Shown here: in pieces, positions 1-9,395 of the stretch
Layout of the letters: each line of letters begins with the position of its first letter
How positions within the stretch are numbered: position 1 is the stretch's first letter
Origin: Devosia ginsengisoli
GTDB taxonomy: Bacteria > Pseudomonadota > Alphaproteobacteria > Rhizobiales > Devosiaceae
Reading direction: 5' to 3'
Assembly: GCF_024707105.1 (NCBI RefSeq)
Contig: NZ_JANQAJ010000013.1
Coordinates: forward strand, 186,001 to 250,000
Length of the DNA: 64,000 bases
The notes under the pieces: model-generated
Seen by the model: the letters and a program-made list of their open reading frames with translations, nothing else
What the model was told of the DNA's origin: nothing
Database searches by the model: none
Made by a program: the position numbers and the translations under genes

Positions 1-732
1 GCACCCTATGCCGGCCTTCTCGCCTTTGCGCTTGCGGCGCTGATCCCCAGCCTGGCCTTCGGGCAGGACATTTCCATCGATTTCGGCGACGACACGACGC
101 TGACCGAACGCGCCGTCCAGCTTATCGGGCTGATCACCCTGCTGTCGCTGGCCCCGTCCATCCTGGTGATGGTCACCAGCTTCACGCGTATCGTCGTGGT
201 GCTGTCGCTGTTGCGCACGGCCATCGGCCTGCAGACCGCGCCGCCCAATTCGGTGATGGTCTCGCTGGCTTTGTTCCTGACCCTCTTCGTCATGCAGCCG
301 ACGCTGCAGCAGAGCTACGACCAGGGCATCGCCCCGCTGCTGGCCGGCGATATCGAGATGACCGAGGCGTTCGAACTGGGCAGCGCGCCACTGCACGAAT
401 TCATGCGCGCCAATGTGCGCGAGCAGGACCTGACCCTGTTCTACGACCTGACCGATGCTCCGGTGCCCGAGGAGCCCGAGGCCATTCCGCTGCAACTGCT
501 GATCCCGGCCTTCATGATCTCCGAACTGCGGCGCGCCTTCGAAATCGGCTTCCTGCTGTTCCTGCCCTTCGTGGTCATCGACATGGTGGTGGCCTCGGTG
601 CTGATGAGCATGGGCATGATGATGCTGCCGCCCGTGGTCATTTCCCTGCCGTTCAAGCTGATCTTCTTCGTGCTGGTCGATGGCTGGTATCTGGTGGCGG
701 GGTCACTGGTGCGTAGTTTTGTGAGCGGGTAG
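1..732 (+). CDS. fliP: Flagellar biosynthesis protein FliP (5' truncated by window edge)
   Basis: Frame 1 is open from base 1; contains LSLAPSILVMVTSFTRIVVVLSLLRTAIGLQTAPPNSVMVSLALFLTLFVMQP and the C-terminal MMMLPPVVISLPFKLIFFVLVDGW typical of FliP. Confidence 0.97.
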   Translation, partial: APYAGLLAFALAALIPSLAFGQDISIDFGDDTTLTERAVQLIGLITLLSLAPSILVMVTSFTRIVVVLSLLRTAIGLQTAPPNSVMVSLALFLTLFVMQPTLQQSYDQGIAPLLAGDIEMTEAFELGSAPLHEFMRANVREQDLTLFYDLTDAPVPEEPEAIPLQLLIPAFMISELRRAFEIGFLLFLPFVVIDMVVASVLMSMGMMMLPPVVISLPFKLIFFVLVDGWYLVAGSLVRSFVSG

Positions 733-743
733 AGGGCCACTAC

Positions 744-835
744 AGCCCTCATGGTGAGCCCGTCGAACCAGGAGGGCGTGGCACCATAGCTCCACTCGCT
801 CGCCCTCGTGGTTCGACGGGCTCACCATGAGGGCT
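744..835. repeat. REP/BIME-like inverted repeat, copy A
   Basis: AGCCCTCATGGTGAGCCCGTCGAACCAGGAGGGCGTGGCA ... CGCCCTCGTGGTTCGACGGGCTCACCATGAGGGCT; inverted arms, recurs elsewhere in the window. Confidence 0.9.
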
Positions 836-858
836 CTGGAGGAATCTTCGCGTGCTTG

Positions 859-3800
859 CTACAGGCTCGCCAGACCCGTGGTCGGTTCGGCAGCATTGAG
901 GGGCGCCAGGGCGCCCTCGCCGGCATAGGTGTCGCGGTAGGAGGCGAGGAAGGCGTTGATGCCGCCGACATCGGCGACCTGGCTGGCCACCGCCTTGAAT
1001 TCGAGGCTGGTAATGGCGACCTGCCCGGTCACCAGATCGAACATCGGCCATTCCGGCGTTACCACCATCGCATCGCCGAACTTGGAGCGCAGGCGCGACA
1101 GACCGAATGTATCGCCCGACAGGGCAAAGCCCACGGCCGCCTTGATCAGCCCGAGGCGGACGGGCTGGGTCAGGGGCTGGTTGCGCGGCTGGTCGGCATA
1201 GAAGGCTTCCAGCATTTCGCTGGCCTGGTCGTAGCGCTTGGCGCGCCAATGCGCGTCGATGCGCAGCAGCGTCACGTCGCGCCCGTCAAGGTCCCGCATC
1301 AGATCGAGCGCCAACTGGTCGCGTCCACCATCGATCATGGCGCGCGCCTCGAGAATGCGACGCTGGCGCTGCAGGGAGTCCGGCAGGCCGGGCAGACGGG
1401 TCTCGTTGAGCACCCGCAGCGCGTCCTGCGGCCGGCGGTCGGCCAGGTAGATGACGGCGAGATCGGCGGCGATCTGGGTGCGGGCCACGCCGCGCAGGCG
1501 ATTTTGCAACTGGTATTCGAGCAGGTCCGCCGCCTGCGCCAGCAGATCGACGCGCACCAGCCGGCGGGCCAGGTTGCGGATCATTTCGTCGCCGCGGGCG
1601 CCGGGCGGGGTCAGTTGGCGGAAATCGTAATAGAGGCCGAGCGCATCGACCGGGCCCAGCGAGTCGGCGACGCCGTTGAGGAACAATTCGCCGAACATAT
1701 GCTGCGCCTTGTCGCGCAAAGCATTGACCGACGAGCTTTCGGAATAGTTGGCGACGGCCTGCTGCACGGTTTCGAAACCGCGTCGATAGTCGCCATCGCG
1801 GAAGTAGAAGTCGGCCAGCATGGTCTGCATATCCGCTTCCAGCGGATTGCCGCGCCACAGCAGCGATTCCGCCGAGAGCGTGTCGGTGGCCTTGGCCAGG
1901 TCGAGCGTGCCCTGCTGGTCCAGCAGGCGCAGGGTGCGATAGATGGCCTCGGCGCGCGTGGGGCGGATGTCGGCGGCGATCACCTGGCCATAGGTGTCGA
2001 TGGCCTCGGAAACGCGGTCCCGCCCTTCATCGATCCGGCCCGACATCAGGTGGTAGAGGCTGGAATCCTCGGGATTGAGGCTGGCGAAATCGATCGAGTC
2101 GAGAAAGCGCTCGGCCAGCGTCATGTCGTCGGTTTCCACGGCGGCGCGCAAGGCGGCGAAGTAGAACCTGTTGCGCACCCAGAGCGGGTAGTTCTCGACA
2201 ATGCTGTTGGCCTCGATGGCGTCGAACCGCGCGCCCTTGAAGTCGTAACTATCGGCCCGGGCGATGGTGCGCCACAGCAAGGCGTCGAGTTCCTGGCCCA
2301 CGCCGGACGAATTGAGAATGCTCAGCGCATCACTGGGGCGGGAAGCCAGCGTGTCGGCGATGGCGCGGGTGATGCGGATCTTGCGCGTCAGGTCCTCGGC
2401 CTTGAGCTCGGTCTCCAGCACGTCGAGGACGCCGAGTGCCTCATGGGCGAAATGATTGGCGACATAATATTGCGCCAGGTCCAGCCGGGCGGCGTCGCGC
2501 TCCCTGCCCTCGCTCCCGGCGGCATCGACCAGCAAATCCTCGATATGCTGGTTGAACGTGCCGTAATCCTTCTCTTCCAGCGCCGCCAGGTCGACGAAGC
2601 TGCCGCGCAGGCTTTCGGTAATGCCATTGCCGATGGTGCGCGGCGCATCCACCGCCGAAACGGTGAGCCCGCCAGCGGTGGACAGCACGGCCAGATTATT
2701 CTCGACGGCGAGGTCGAGTTCGGGGCTTTCCGGCTTGATGACCAAGCCGTGGACGCTGCGCAGGGCCGAGAACTCGACATAGTCGAGCCGGCGGGTCACG
2801 CCGCGCGCCGGCGGATAGGCGGTGACCACCTTGAGGAGGTCCCCCACCAGCGGATCGCGGAAATCATGGATGCGGGCGGGCCGCGCCACATCGGCCACGA
2901 CTTCGAAATTGCCCTCGATATCGCGACGGCGGCTGAGTTCGATCGGCTCGGTCGGCGTCAGCATGATATCGCCCAGCGACAATACCCAGGCCATACCTTC
3001 CGAGCCGAGCGTGGCCAGCCGATCCTGCGACAGCTCGATCCGCACCACCTGCGTATCGCCCGAGGTCACCACGGCAAATTCGCTGGCCAAGGCATCGAGT
3101 TCGGCCGAATGGGTGGGCGGCGTTATGCCTGAAATGGTGTCGAACATCATCCAGACCGTATCGCCCCGGCGGAACACGGCAGCCGGTGTATCCTGCTCGA
3201 ACGGAAAGACGACGCGCACGGTCGAACCCAGCACGCTGACAAACGGCGTCACCGTCCGGGCGGCCGTTTCGGGGAAGAGCTTGTCGACCAGGGCCGTGGC
3301 GGGGCCTCCCGAGGCCGCGGCTACCGCTTCCGCCTCCTCGGCGGCTTCATCCACCAGATCGGCGGCGGTGAAGCTGGGCAGGCCGACTCCGGCTATGTCG
3401 ATATCGAGAATATACTGGCTCGGCGAATTCTCGTAGAAGCGCGGGGTAACGCCCTCGGCCAGATCAAGCGTGACCATGGCCCCATCGGGGGTTACCGCGC
3501 TTTCGACCGAGGCGATTTCGGGCGGCAGGTCCACCGCCAGGTCGCGCAGGTCGACACCAACAGGCCATTCGAAGGCGATGTGGCTGGTCTCGCCTTCCTG
3601 CACATATTCGGCCGTGGTCGGCACGGTCCAGTCGAACTGGACGCGCATGAAAGTGGGATTGCGGCCGACGCGGATATTGGCCTGCGGATTGAGCTCGACC
3701 ACCTCGGCGGCCTTGCGCTCGCGCTCGGCGCGTATGGCAGCCAGGCGGGCCCGCTCGGCCAGCTCGTCGATGATATCCTGCGGCAAGGCCGGCGGCATGC

Positions 3801-4209
3801 CCTGCCAGGTGCTGGGCAACAGGTCGATGAAGAGTTTTTCGCCGGCCTCGATGCGGTTGAAGCTGAAGGCGGCGCGCAGGCCCAGCCGCAGCCCCATGCC
3901 GTCAGGATCGACCCGCGCCACCGAGAGATAGGGCGCCATCGTGGTGCCGACATCGGGCAGGATGACGGCGATCTTTTCCTCGAATTCGAGCGAGAGCACG
4001 CCGTTTTCGATGCGCATCGTATATTTGGGGAGATCGTCGCGGCCCGGAAAGCTCAGGATCAGGCGGGCATAGCCATCTTCCTGGGTGGCAAAGAGCTGGC
4101 CCTGCTCCTGCGCCATTGCCGGCGCGATAAAGCTCAGCGCCGCGATGACGGCGCCTGCCAGGACGGCCCGCCCCGCGCGCCGCAAGCCAACCATGATCGC
4201 GGTCTTCAC
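859..4209 (-). CDS. Secreted tetratricopeptide-repeat protein with AMIN-like N-terminal segments, in the flagellar motor operon
   Basis: 1116 aa, N-terminal signal peptide (AVLAGAVIAALSFIAPAMAQ), beta-rich segments such as YARLILSFPGRDDLPKYTMRIENGVLSLEF, then helical TPR-like repeats; downstream of motE-like gene. Confidence 0.7.
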   Translation of the reverse strand: MKTAIMVGLRRAGRAVLAGAVIAALSFIAPAMAQEQGQLFATQEDGYARLILSFPGRDDLPKYTMRIENGVLSLEFEEKIAVILPDVGTTMAPYLSVARVDPDGMGLRLGLRAAFSFNRIEAGEKLFIDLLPSTWQGMPPALPQDIIDELAERARLAAIRAERERKAAEVVELNPQANIRVGRNPTFMRVQFDWTVPTTAEYVQEGETSHIAFEWPVGVDLRDLAVDLPPEIASVESAVTPDGAMVTLDLAEGVTPRFYENSPSQYILDIDIAGVGLPSFTAADLVDEAAEEAEAVAAASGGPATALVDKLFPETAARTVTPFVSVLGSTVRVVFPFEQDTPAAVFRRGDTVWMMFDTISGITPPTHSAELDALASEFAVVTSGDTQVVRIELSQDRLATLGSEGMAWVLSLGDIMLTPTEPIELSRRRDIEGNFEVVADVARPARIHDFRDPLVGDLLKVVTAYPPARGVTRRLDYVEFSALRSVHGLVIKPESPELDLAVENNLAVLSTAGGLTVSAVDAPRTIGNGITESLRGSFVDLAALEEKDYGTFNQHIEDLLVDAAGSEGRERDAARLDLAQYYVANHFAHEALGVLDVLETELKAEDLTRKIRITRAIADTLASRPSDALSILNSSGVGQELDALLWRTIARADSYDFKGARFDAIEANSIVENYPLWVRNRFYFAALRAAVETDDMTLAERFLDSIDFASLNPEDSSLYHLMSGRIDEGRDRVSEAIDTYGQVIAADIRPTRAEAIYRTLRLLDQQGTLDLAKATDTLSAESLLWRGNPLEADMQTMLADFYFRDGDYRRGFETVQQAVANYSESSSVNALRDKAQHMFGELFLNGVADSLGPVDALGLYYDFRQLTPPGARGDEMIRNLARRLVRVDLLAQAADLLEYQLQNRLRGVARTQIAADLAVIYLADRRPQDALRVLNETRLPGLPDSLQRQRRILEARAMIDGGRDQLALDLMRDLDGRDVTLLRIDAHWRAKRYDQASEMLEAFYADQPRNQPLTQPVRLGLIKAAVGFALSGDTFGLSRLRSKFGDAMVVTPEWPMFDLVTGQVAITSLEFKAVASQVADVGGINAFLASYRDTYAGEGALAPLNAAEPTTGLASL

Positions 4210-4372
4210 CGGCTTCTGCCCGCCCGACGCACTCTGCGCGTCTCATGGCGGAAGCCTTCGGCTCCGGGATCATAAAACGCATGGGTTACACGATAGTCCG
4301 TGCCGACCCTAGCGCCCCGGGCTTAACGTCACCTTACGCCGAAGCATAAAGCCTCAGGCATTTCAGCGTTCA

Positions 4373-5440
4373 TCATTGACCCACGATCTGCGGCAGGGCG
4401 GCCAGATCGTCCGGGGTCATTTGCGTCGGCGGCTTGTCCGCCAGCGTCGCCATCTGCACCGTCAGTTCCTGTGCCCGCGGAGCCGACATTTCGGCCAGGA
4501 TCGGCGCCATCTTGCGCGGATTCATCGTCTTGGCCACGCGCAGCAGCACGTCCATGTTGAGATCGTTGAAGATATTGGCCGCATCCTTGGGCCGCATGGT
4601 TTCATACATCGCCACGATACCGGCAAACTGGCCCGCTTCCATCTCCGTCCGCTGGTCGACGAGGCTGGAAATCTGGGCTTCCAGCGCCTCCAGCGTGGCC
4701 GCGCGTTCCGCGATGCGCTTTTCGGCGGCATCGACGATCGAGGCGCGCAGGGCCAGGTCGCTCTCATATTGTTCCAGCTCGGTGCGCCGGGCCGTCAGGC
4801 GTTCCAGCAATTGCTGCTCGGTGCCCGACACGCCATCGACGGCGATCAGGGGAATGATCTGGCCATCGGCGCCAATTTCCGTGGGCACGACATCGCCCGA
4901 AGGCAGGCAATCAGCCGCCATCTGGGCAGCAAAGCTGCCTTCAGGCACCGGACGGGGCTCCACCGGAGTCTCCGTGGCTTCGCCGTGGCCGCCATCCGAA
5001 GGCTCGGCAGCGACCGGCCGCAGGACGACATCGCCACTCGCGGTGATCGTGGCGTCGGATTCGACGCAATAGGTTTGCGAAGCCGTCGTGGCGGCAACGG
5101 GCGGCGCCTCCGGGCCCGGCATTGCGCCAGGTTCGCTAGTTGCCTCTTCTGCCGCCGGCGTGCCATGGCCTCCCCCGGTTTCGGCTGCCGGCGCGCCAAT
5201 CGTCGGCGCCCCGTCCGACAGGGTCGGGCTGGTATCCTGCATGGTCGGCTCGCCCGCCGGCGTGACCGTCTGGTCCGCCTCGGTCGTGCCCACCGCATTG
5301 CCGTCAGTGGCCCCGGCCGCCTGCGCCACGCTGACGCCGCCCAGCACGTAGCCGCCATTGGTCACAAGACCCATTGTCTTGAGCACCAGCAAAGCGGCAA
5401 TGGCCATGACGACGACGGGCAGCAGCCGGATTTTGGTCAC
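4373..5440 (-). CDS. MotE-family / MgtE-N-domain flagellar protein
   Basis: N-terminal membrane anchor, Ala/Pro/Thr-rich linker, coiled coil, and GIVAMYETMRPKDAANIFNDLNMDVLLRVAKTMNPRKMAPILAEMSAPRAQELT. Confidence 0.8.
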   Translation of the reverse strand: MTKIRLLPVVVMAIAALLVLKTMGLVTNGGYVLGGVSVAQAAGATDGNAVGTTEADQTVTPAGEPTMQDTSPTLSDGAPTIGAPAAETGGGHGTPAAEEATSEPGAMPGPEAPPVAATTASQTYCVESDATITASGDVVLRPVAAEPSDGGHGEATETPVEPRPVPEGSFAAQMAADCLPSGDVVPTEIGADGQIIPLIAVDGVSGTEQQLLERLTARRTELEQYESDLALRASIVDAAEKRIAERAATLEALEAQISSLVDQRTEMEAGQFAGIVAMYETMRPKDAANIFNDLNMDVLLRVAKTMNPRKMAPILAEMSAPRAQELTVQMATLADKPPTQMTPDDLAALPQIVGQ

Positions 5441-5868
5441 GCAGCGACTCCGCGGGTGCGCACACGCGTCGACAGTTGCTCAAGCGCGGACTGCACCTTG
5501 TTGGGCTGCTCGACCGGCTCGATGGCCTGGCTGTGCCGGGCCACGCTGGTGATCTTGGCAATCCGCTCCATCAGCACCGTGCCGGCATTGACGTGGTTGG
5601 CCAGCTCGATGCCGAAACGCTCGGCTTCTTCCAGCCGCGCATTGAGCGACAGGTCGGCCTCGACGGCGGTCTGCTTGAGCTCCTTGATCGCCTGATTGGC
5701 CAGGTTGGTGGCGCCGACCAGGTCGGCGACCATCTGGCGCATCACGTCCTTGTCGGCGTGAAGGCGCTTCAGGCGCTGGTTGAGCACGATGCAATATCCG
5801 ATTGTTAGCGCGAGCAGAACGGCGACAGCGCCTTCCACGAACAGCCCCAGAGGCAAGCCGAACATCAT
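5437..5868 (-). CDS. DUF6468-type small membrane protein of flagellar operons
   Basis: 143 aa, N-terminal TM then coiled coil; between fliM and motE with ATGA-type overlaps. Confidence 0.65.
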   Translation of the reverse strand: MMFGLPLGLFVEGAVAVLLALTIGYCIVLNQRLKRLHADKDVMRQMVADLVGATNLANQAIKELKQTAVEADLSLNARLEEAERFGIELANHVNAGTVLMERIAKITSVARHSQAIEPVEQPNKVQSALEQLSTRVRTRGVAA

Positions 5869-7058
5869 CGTCCTTCCATTTTCTCGTCGATCGCCTCGAA
5901 GGCCGCCATGGTGACCTTGGGCGGGTTAAGCGGGCGGGAAACCCGCACCGAAACGTGGTTGCCGATATGGCCCATAATGGCCTCGGTGAGATCGACATCG
6001 CCGCAGCGCAGCCGGACCGGATCGCTGGGGGAGCGCTCGAACATCACGGTATCGCCGGGCTGCATGGCCAGCATGCGGGAGAGCGGCAATTCCTGCTCGT
6101 GCAGCACCGCCTCGATCTCGACATCGGCGGCGTAGATCTCGGTGGCGAGATGGCCTTCCCAGATCGGATCGCGGCCGAATTTTTCACCCATGAACATCTG
6201 CAGCAGTTGCTCGCGGATGGGTTCGATCGTGGCATAGGGCAGCAGGATTTCGATCTTGCCGCCACGATCGTCCATCTCGATGCGCAGCTCGATCAGGATG
6301 GCGGCATTGCCCGGCCGCGAAATGGCGGCGAAGCGCGGATTGGTCTCCATGCGCTCGAGCTTGAAATTGACCTGCGTCACCGGCTCGAACGCGCGGTGGG
6401 TATCGTCGAGGATGACCTCGATCATACGGCGGGCCAGCGCCATTTCGATGGTCGTATAGGGCCGACCCTCGACGCGGATATTGCCGCCGATGCGGCGCCC
6501 GCCCAGCAGCACGTCGATCATGGAATAGATCAGGCTGGAATCGACGGTGAGCAGGCCGTAATTCTCCCATTCCTCGGCCTTGATGACCGAGAGGATGGCC
6601 GGCAGCGGGATGGAATTGAGGTAGTCGCCGAAACGGACCGACGAGATCGAGTCCATGGTGACTTCGACATTGTCGGAGGTGAAATTGCGCAAGGAGGTCG
6701 TCGCCAGCCGGACCAGCCGGTCGAAGACGATTTCGAGCATGGGCAGGCGTTCGTAGCTGACCAGCGCCGAATTGATCAGCGCCTGCACACCCGTCAGCTC
6801 GACATTGCTGCCCACGCTGGCATCGAAGCCGAGCAGGCTGTCGATTTCGTCCTGGTTGAGAACGCGGTCGGGACCGCCCTCCCCGTCGCCATTGTCGCCT
6901 TCGAGCATGGCGGCCCATTCGGCGGCAGCGGCAGCGGCCCGCTCTTCCTCGGTCATGTCGTCTTCGCTGACCGGGGCGGCAGCGCTCGCGCCGGGGCTGG
7001 CGACGTCATCGAGCCCCCATTCGTCCGCCAGCTTGTCCTGTTCGGTCGGGCCCGCCAT
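5865..7058 (-). CDS. fliM: Flagellar motor switch protein FliM
   Basis: LNQDEIDSLLGF motif, GGRRIGGNIRVEGRPYTTIEMALARRMIEVIL, C-terminal SpoA-like domain. Confidence 0.97.
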   Translation of the reverse strand: MAGPTEQDKLADEWGLDDVASPGASAAAPVSEDDMTEEERAAAAAAEWAAMLEGDNGDGEGGPDRVLNQDEIDSLLGFDASVGSNVELTGVQALINSALVSYERLPMLEIVFDRLVRLATTSLRNFTSDNVEVTMDSISSVRFGDYLNSIPLPAILSVIKAEEWENYGLLTVDSSLIYSMIDVLLGGRRIGGNIRVEGRPYTTIEMALARRMIEVILDDTHRAFEPVTQVNFKLERMETNPRFAAISRPGNAAILIELRIEMDDRGGKIEILLPYATIEPIREQLLQMFMGEKFGRDPIWEGHLATEIYAADVEIEAVLHEQELPLSRMLAMQPGDTVMFERSPSDPVRLRCGDVDLTEAIMGHIGNHVSVRVSRPLNPPKVTMAAFEAIDEKMEGR

Positions 7059-7560
7059 TACTGCACCAGGATTTCCTTGAACAGCACGGATTCGACGCGG
7101 CTGGGATAGATCGCGACGTTGACGCGGCGCAGCAGCTCTTCCTTGAGGCGATAGACGCCCGCCGAACCTTCGAGATCGGAGCGGCGCAGCTCGCGCAGAT
7201 AGACCTGGAACGCATCGACCACCTTGGCCATGCGCGGCTGGATTTCCAGCATCATGTCCTGATTGGCGACTTCGAGCGCCACGGTCAGCTTCATGAACGA
7301 GCTCTTCGGCTCGGCGTCGTCCTTGAGGTTCACGATCATCGGCGGCAGGTTGAAGATGAAGGTGTGGCCGGTATTGACCGCCCCTTCCGGCAACGCGCCT
7401 TCCGCAGCCGCTTCAGTCGACGCGGAGGAGGACGAGAGGAAGAAGTAGAGCCCGGCCCCGGCCAGCAACACGGCGATGGCCGCCGCACCGATGATGATGA
7501 AGAGCCTGGGGGCCCTTTCCTGGTCGCGGCGCCGTCTTCGATTTCTGCATCAGCGGCCAT
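7058..7560 (-). CDS. fliL: Flagellar basal body-associated protein FliL (frame broken by one base)
   Basis: MAADAEIEDGAATRKGP (ORF 7336..7560) continues in another frame as PRLFIIIGAAAIAVLLAGAGLYFFLSSSS...; C-terminal FliL domain. Frame break at G5 run 7508-7512. Confidence 0.88.
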
Positions 7561-7627
7561 GCGAACCCTGCCAGATATGAGGCTTGCCGGACGATTCCGG
7601 TTGCTACTCCAGCTAAGGGGTCGATGG

Positions 7628-7642
7628 TTAACGATTGGTTAC
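7628..7642. promoter_or_regulatory. CtrA-like box TTAA-N7-TTAC
   Basis: ttaacgattggttac in the fliL/flgF divergent region. Confidence 0.55.
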
Positions 7643-7656
7643 AAACTGACCTCAAG

Positions 7657-7685
7657 CGGCAAAATTTGCCGGGCAGCTTTTGCCG
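7657..7685. promoter_or_regulatory. Tandem 15-bp palindromes (FlbD/ftr-like enhancer)
   Basis: CGGCAAAATTTGCCG (7657-7671) overlapping GGGCAGCTTTTGCCG (7671-7685). Confidence 0.55.
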
Positions 7686-7760
7686 CGCACGGAAAGAATG
7701 ACGCGGCATGGTTGGCACAGCTTGAGAGCTATCTAATTGATTTGATTAAATTTTGTGACT

Positions 7761-7776
7761 TGGCATGGTTGCTGCA
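7761..7776 (+). promoter_or_regulatory. Sigma-54-like promoter upstream of flgF
   Basis: TGGCATGGTTGCTGCA versus TGGCACG-N4-TTGCW with correct GG/GC spacing. Confidence 0.7.
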
Positions 7777-7846
7777 AGGTAAATGGCGAGGCCGCGGCTT
7801 GGGGAAGTTGGCAGTCTCGGGGACGTTAACATTCCGGGGATCAGCA

Positions 7847-8587
7847 ATGATCGAGAATGCGCAACTCATCAGCCTTTCCAGGCAGATAGCGCTGCAGCGG
7901 CAGATGGACGTGGTGGCCAACAACATGGCCAATATCAACACGTCCGGCTTCAAGGCCGAGAACATCCTGTTCGAGGAATATGTGATGCCGGTCGCCCGCG
8001 ACCAGGATTTCCCGAGCCTCGACCAGCCGCTCTCCTATGTGCAGGACTGGGCCACGGTCCATGACCTCAGCGGCGGCGCCATGGTGCAGACCGGCAACGA
8101 CCTCGATGTGGGCCTCAATGGCGACGGCTTCTTCGCCGTGCAGACCCCGGCCGGCGAGCGCTGGACCAGGTCCGGCGCCTTCCAGCTCAGCGCCAACGGC
8201 ACGCTGGTCGACCTCAACGGCAACCCGGTGCTCGGCGAAGGTGGCCCGATGCAGTTCGGCGCCGAGGAAACCGGCATCCTGATCGCCGCCGACGGTTCGG
8301 TCAGCTCCAGCGCCGGCCCCAAGGGCCGCCTGCGCCTGGTCGAATTCGCCAATGCGCAGGAATTGACCCGCGAGGGCAACAACTTGTTTGCCGGCGGCAC
8401 GCCGGTCGCTGCAACCAATACAAGCGCCATGCAGGGCTTCATCGAACGCTCCAACGTCTCGGGCGTCGCCGAAATGGCCGAAATGATCCGCGTGACCCGC
8501 GCCTACGAATCCGCCGCCAATCTGGCCCAGAAGCAGGATGAGCTGCGCCGCAGCGCCATCCAGCGGCTGGGCGACGCCAACGCCTGA
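7847..8587 (+). CDS. flgF: Flagellar basal-body rod protein FlgF
   Basis: MIENAQLISLSRQIALQRQMDVVANNMANINTSGFKAENILFEEYV. Confidence 0.95.
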   Translation: MIENAQLISLSRQIALQRQMDVVANNMANINTSGFKAENILFEEYVMPVARDQDFPSLDQPLSYVQDWATVHDLSGGAMVQTGNDLDVGLNGDGFFAVQTPAGERWTRSGAFQLSANGTLVDLNGNPVLGEGGPMQFGAEETGILIAADGSVSSSAGPKGRLRLVEFANAQELTREGNNLFAGGTPVAATNTSAMQGFIERSNVSGVAEMAEMIRVTRAYESAANLAQKQDELRRSAIQRLGDANA

Positions 8588-8601
8588 TCGGAGCAAATGC
8601 C

Positions 8602-9387
8602 ATGAAAGCCCTCTACATCGCATCGACCGGCATGGGCGCGCAGGAACGCAACGTCGAAGTCATTTCCAACAACATCGCCAACATGCGGACCACGGGCTAC
8701 AAGCGCCAGCGCGCCGAGTTCGAGGACCTGCTCTACCAGCAGATCACCCGCGCCGGCTCGCAGACCTCCGACCAGGGCACGATGATCCCGGCGGGCCTGG
8801 AAATCGGTTCGGGCGTGCGCACCGTCTCCACCCCGCGCGTCATGAGCCAGGGCGCGGTCAACATCACCGAGCGTGAGCTGGACGTGGCCATCCGCGGCGA
8901 GGGCTTCTTCATGGTGCAACTGCCCGACGGCCGCACCGCCTATACCCGCGACGGCTCGTTCGAACGCTCACCCGAAGGCGAGATCGTGACCTCGACGGGC
9001 TATGCCATCGATCCGGGCATCGCCATTCCGGGCACGGCCACCTCCATCGCCATCTCGCCCGATGGCATGGTCAGCGCCTATCTCGACAACGAATCCACTC
9101 CGACCCAGATGGGCCAGCTCCAGCTCGCCCGCTTCGTCAACAAGTCGGGCCTGGAATCGATGGGCGACAACCTGTTCCTGGAAACGGCCGCCAGTGGCCC
9201 GGCCCAGGTCAACGTGCCCAATACCGATGGCACGGGCGACCTGATGCAGGGCTATCTCGAAATGGCCAACGTCAATTCCGTCACCGAAATCGCCGACCTC
9301 ATCGCTGCCCAGCGCGCCTACGAGATGAACGCCCGCGTCATCTCCGGCGCCGACCAGATGATGCAGGCCACGAGCCAGTTGCGTTGA
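8602..9387 (+). CDS. flgG: Flagellar basal-body rod protein FlgG
   Basis: MKALYIASTGMGAQERNVEVISNNIANMRTTGYKRQRAEFEDLLYQ. Confidence 0.97.
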   Translation: MKALYIASTGMGAQERNVEVISNNIANMRTTGYKRQRAEFEDLLYQQITRAGSQTSDQGTMIPAGLEIGSGVRTVSTPRVMSQGAVNITERELDVAIRGEGFFMVQLPDGRTAYTRDGSFERSPEGEIVTSTGYAIDPGIAIPGTATSIAISPDGMVSAYLDNESTPTQMGQLQLARFVNKSGLESMGDNLFLETAASGPAQVNVPNTDGTGDLMQGYLEMANVNSVTEIADLIAAQRAYEMNARVISGADQMMQATSQLR

Positions 9388-9395
9388 GGAGGACC

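Noticed and set aside
808-3132. 774-aa plus-strand ORF
   Set aside because: Antisense shadow of the TPR gene; composition typical of a reverse-frame ORF in GC-rich DNA.
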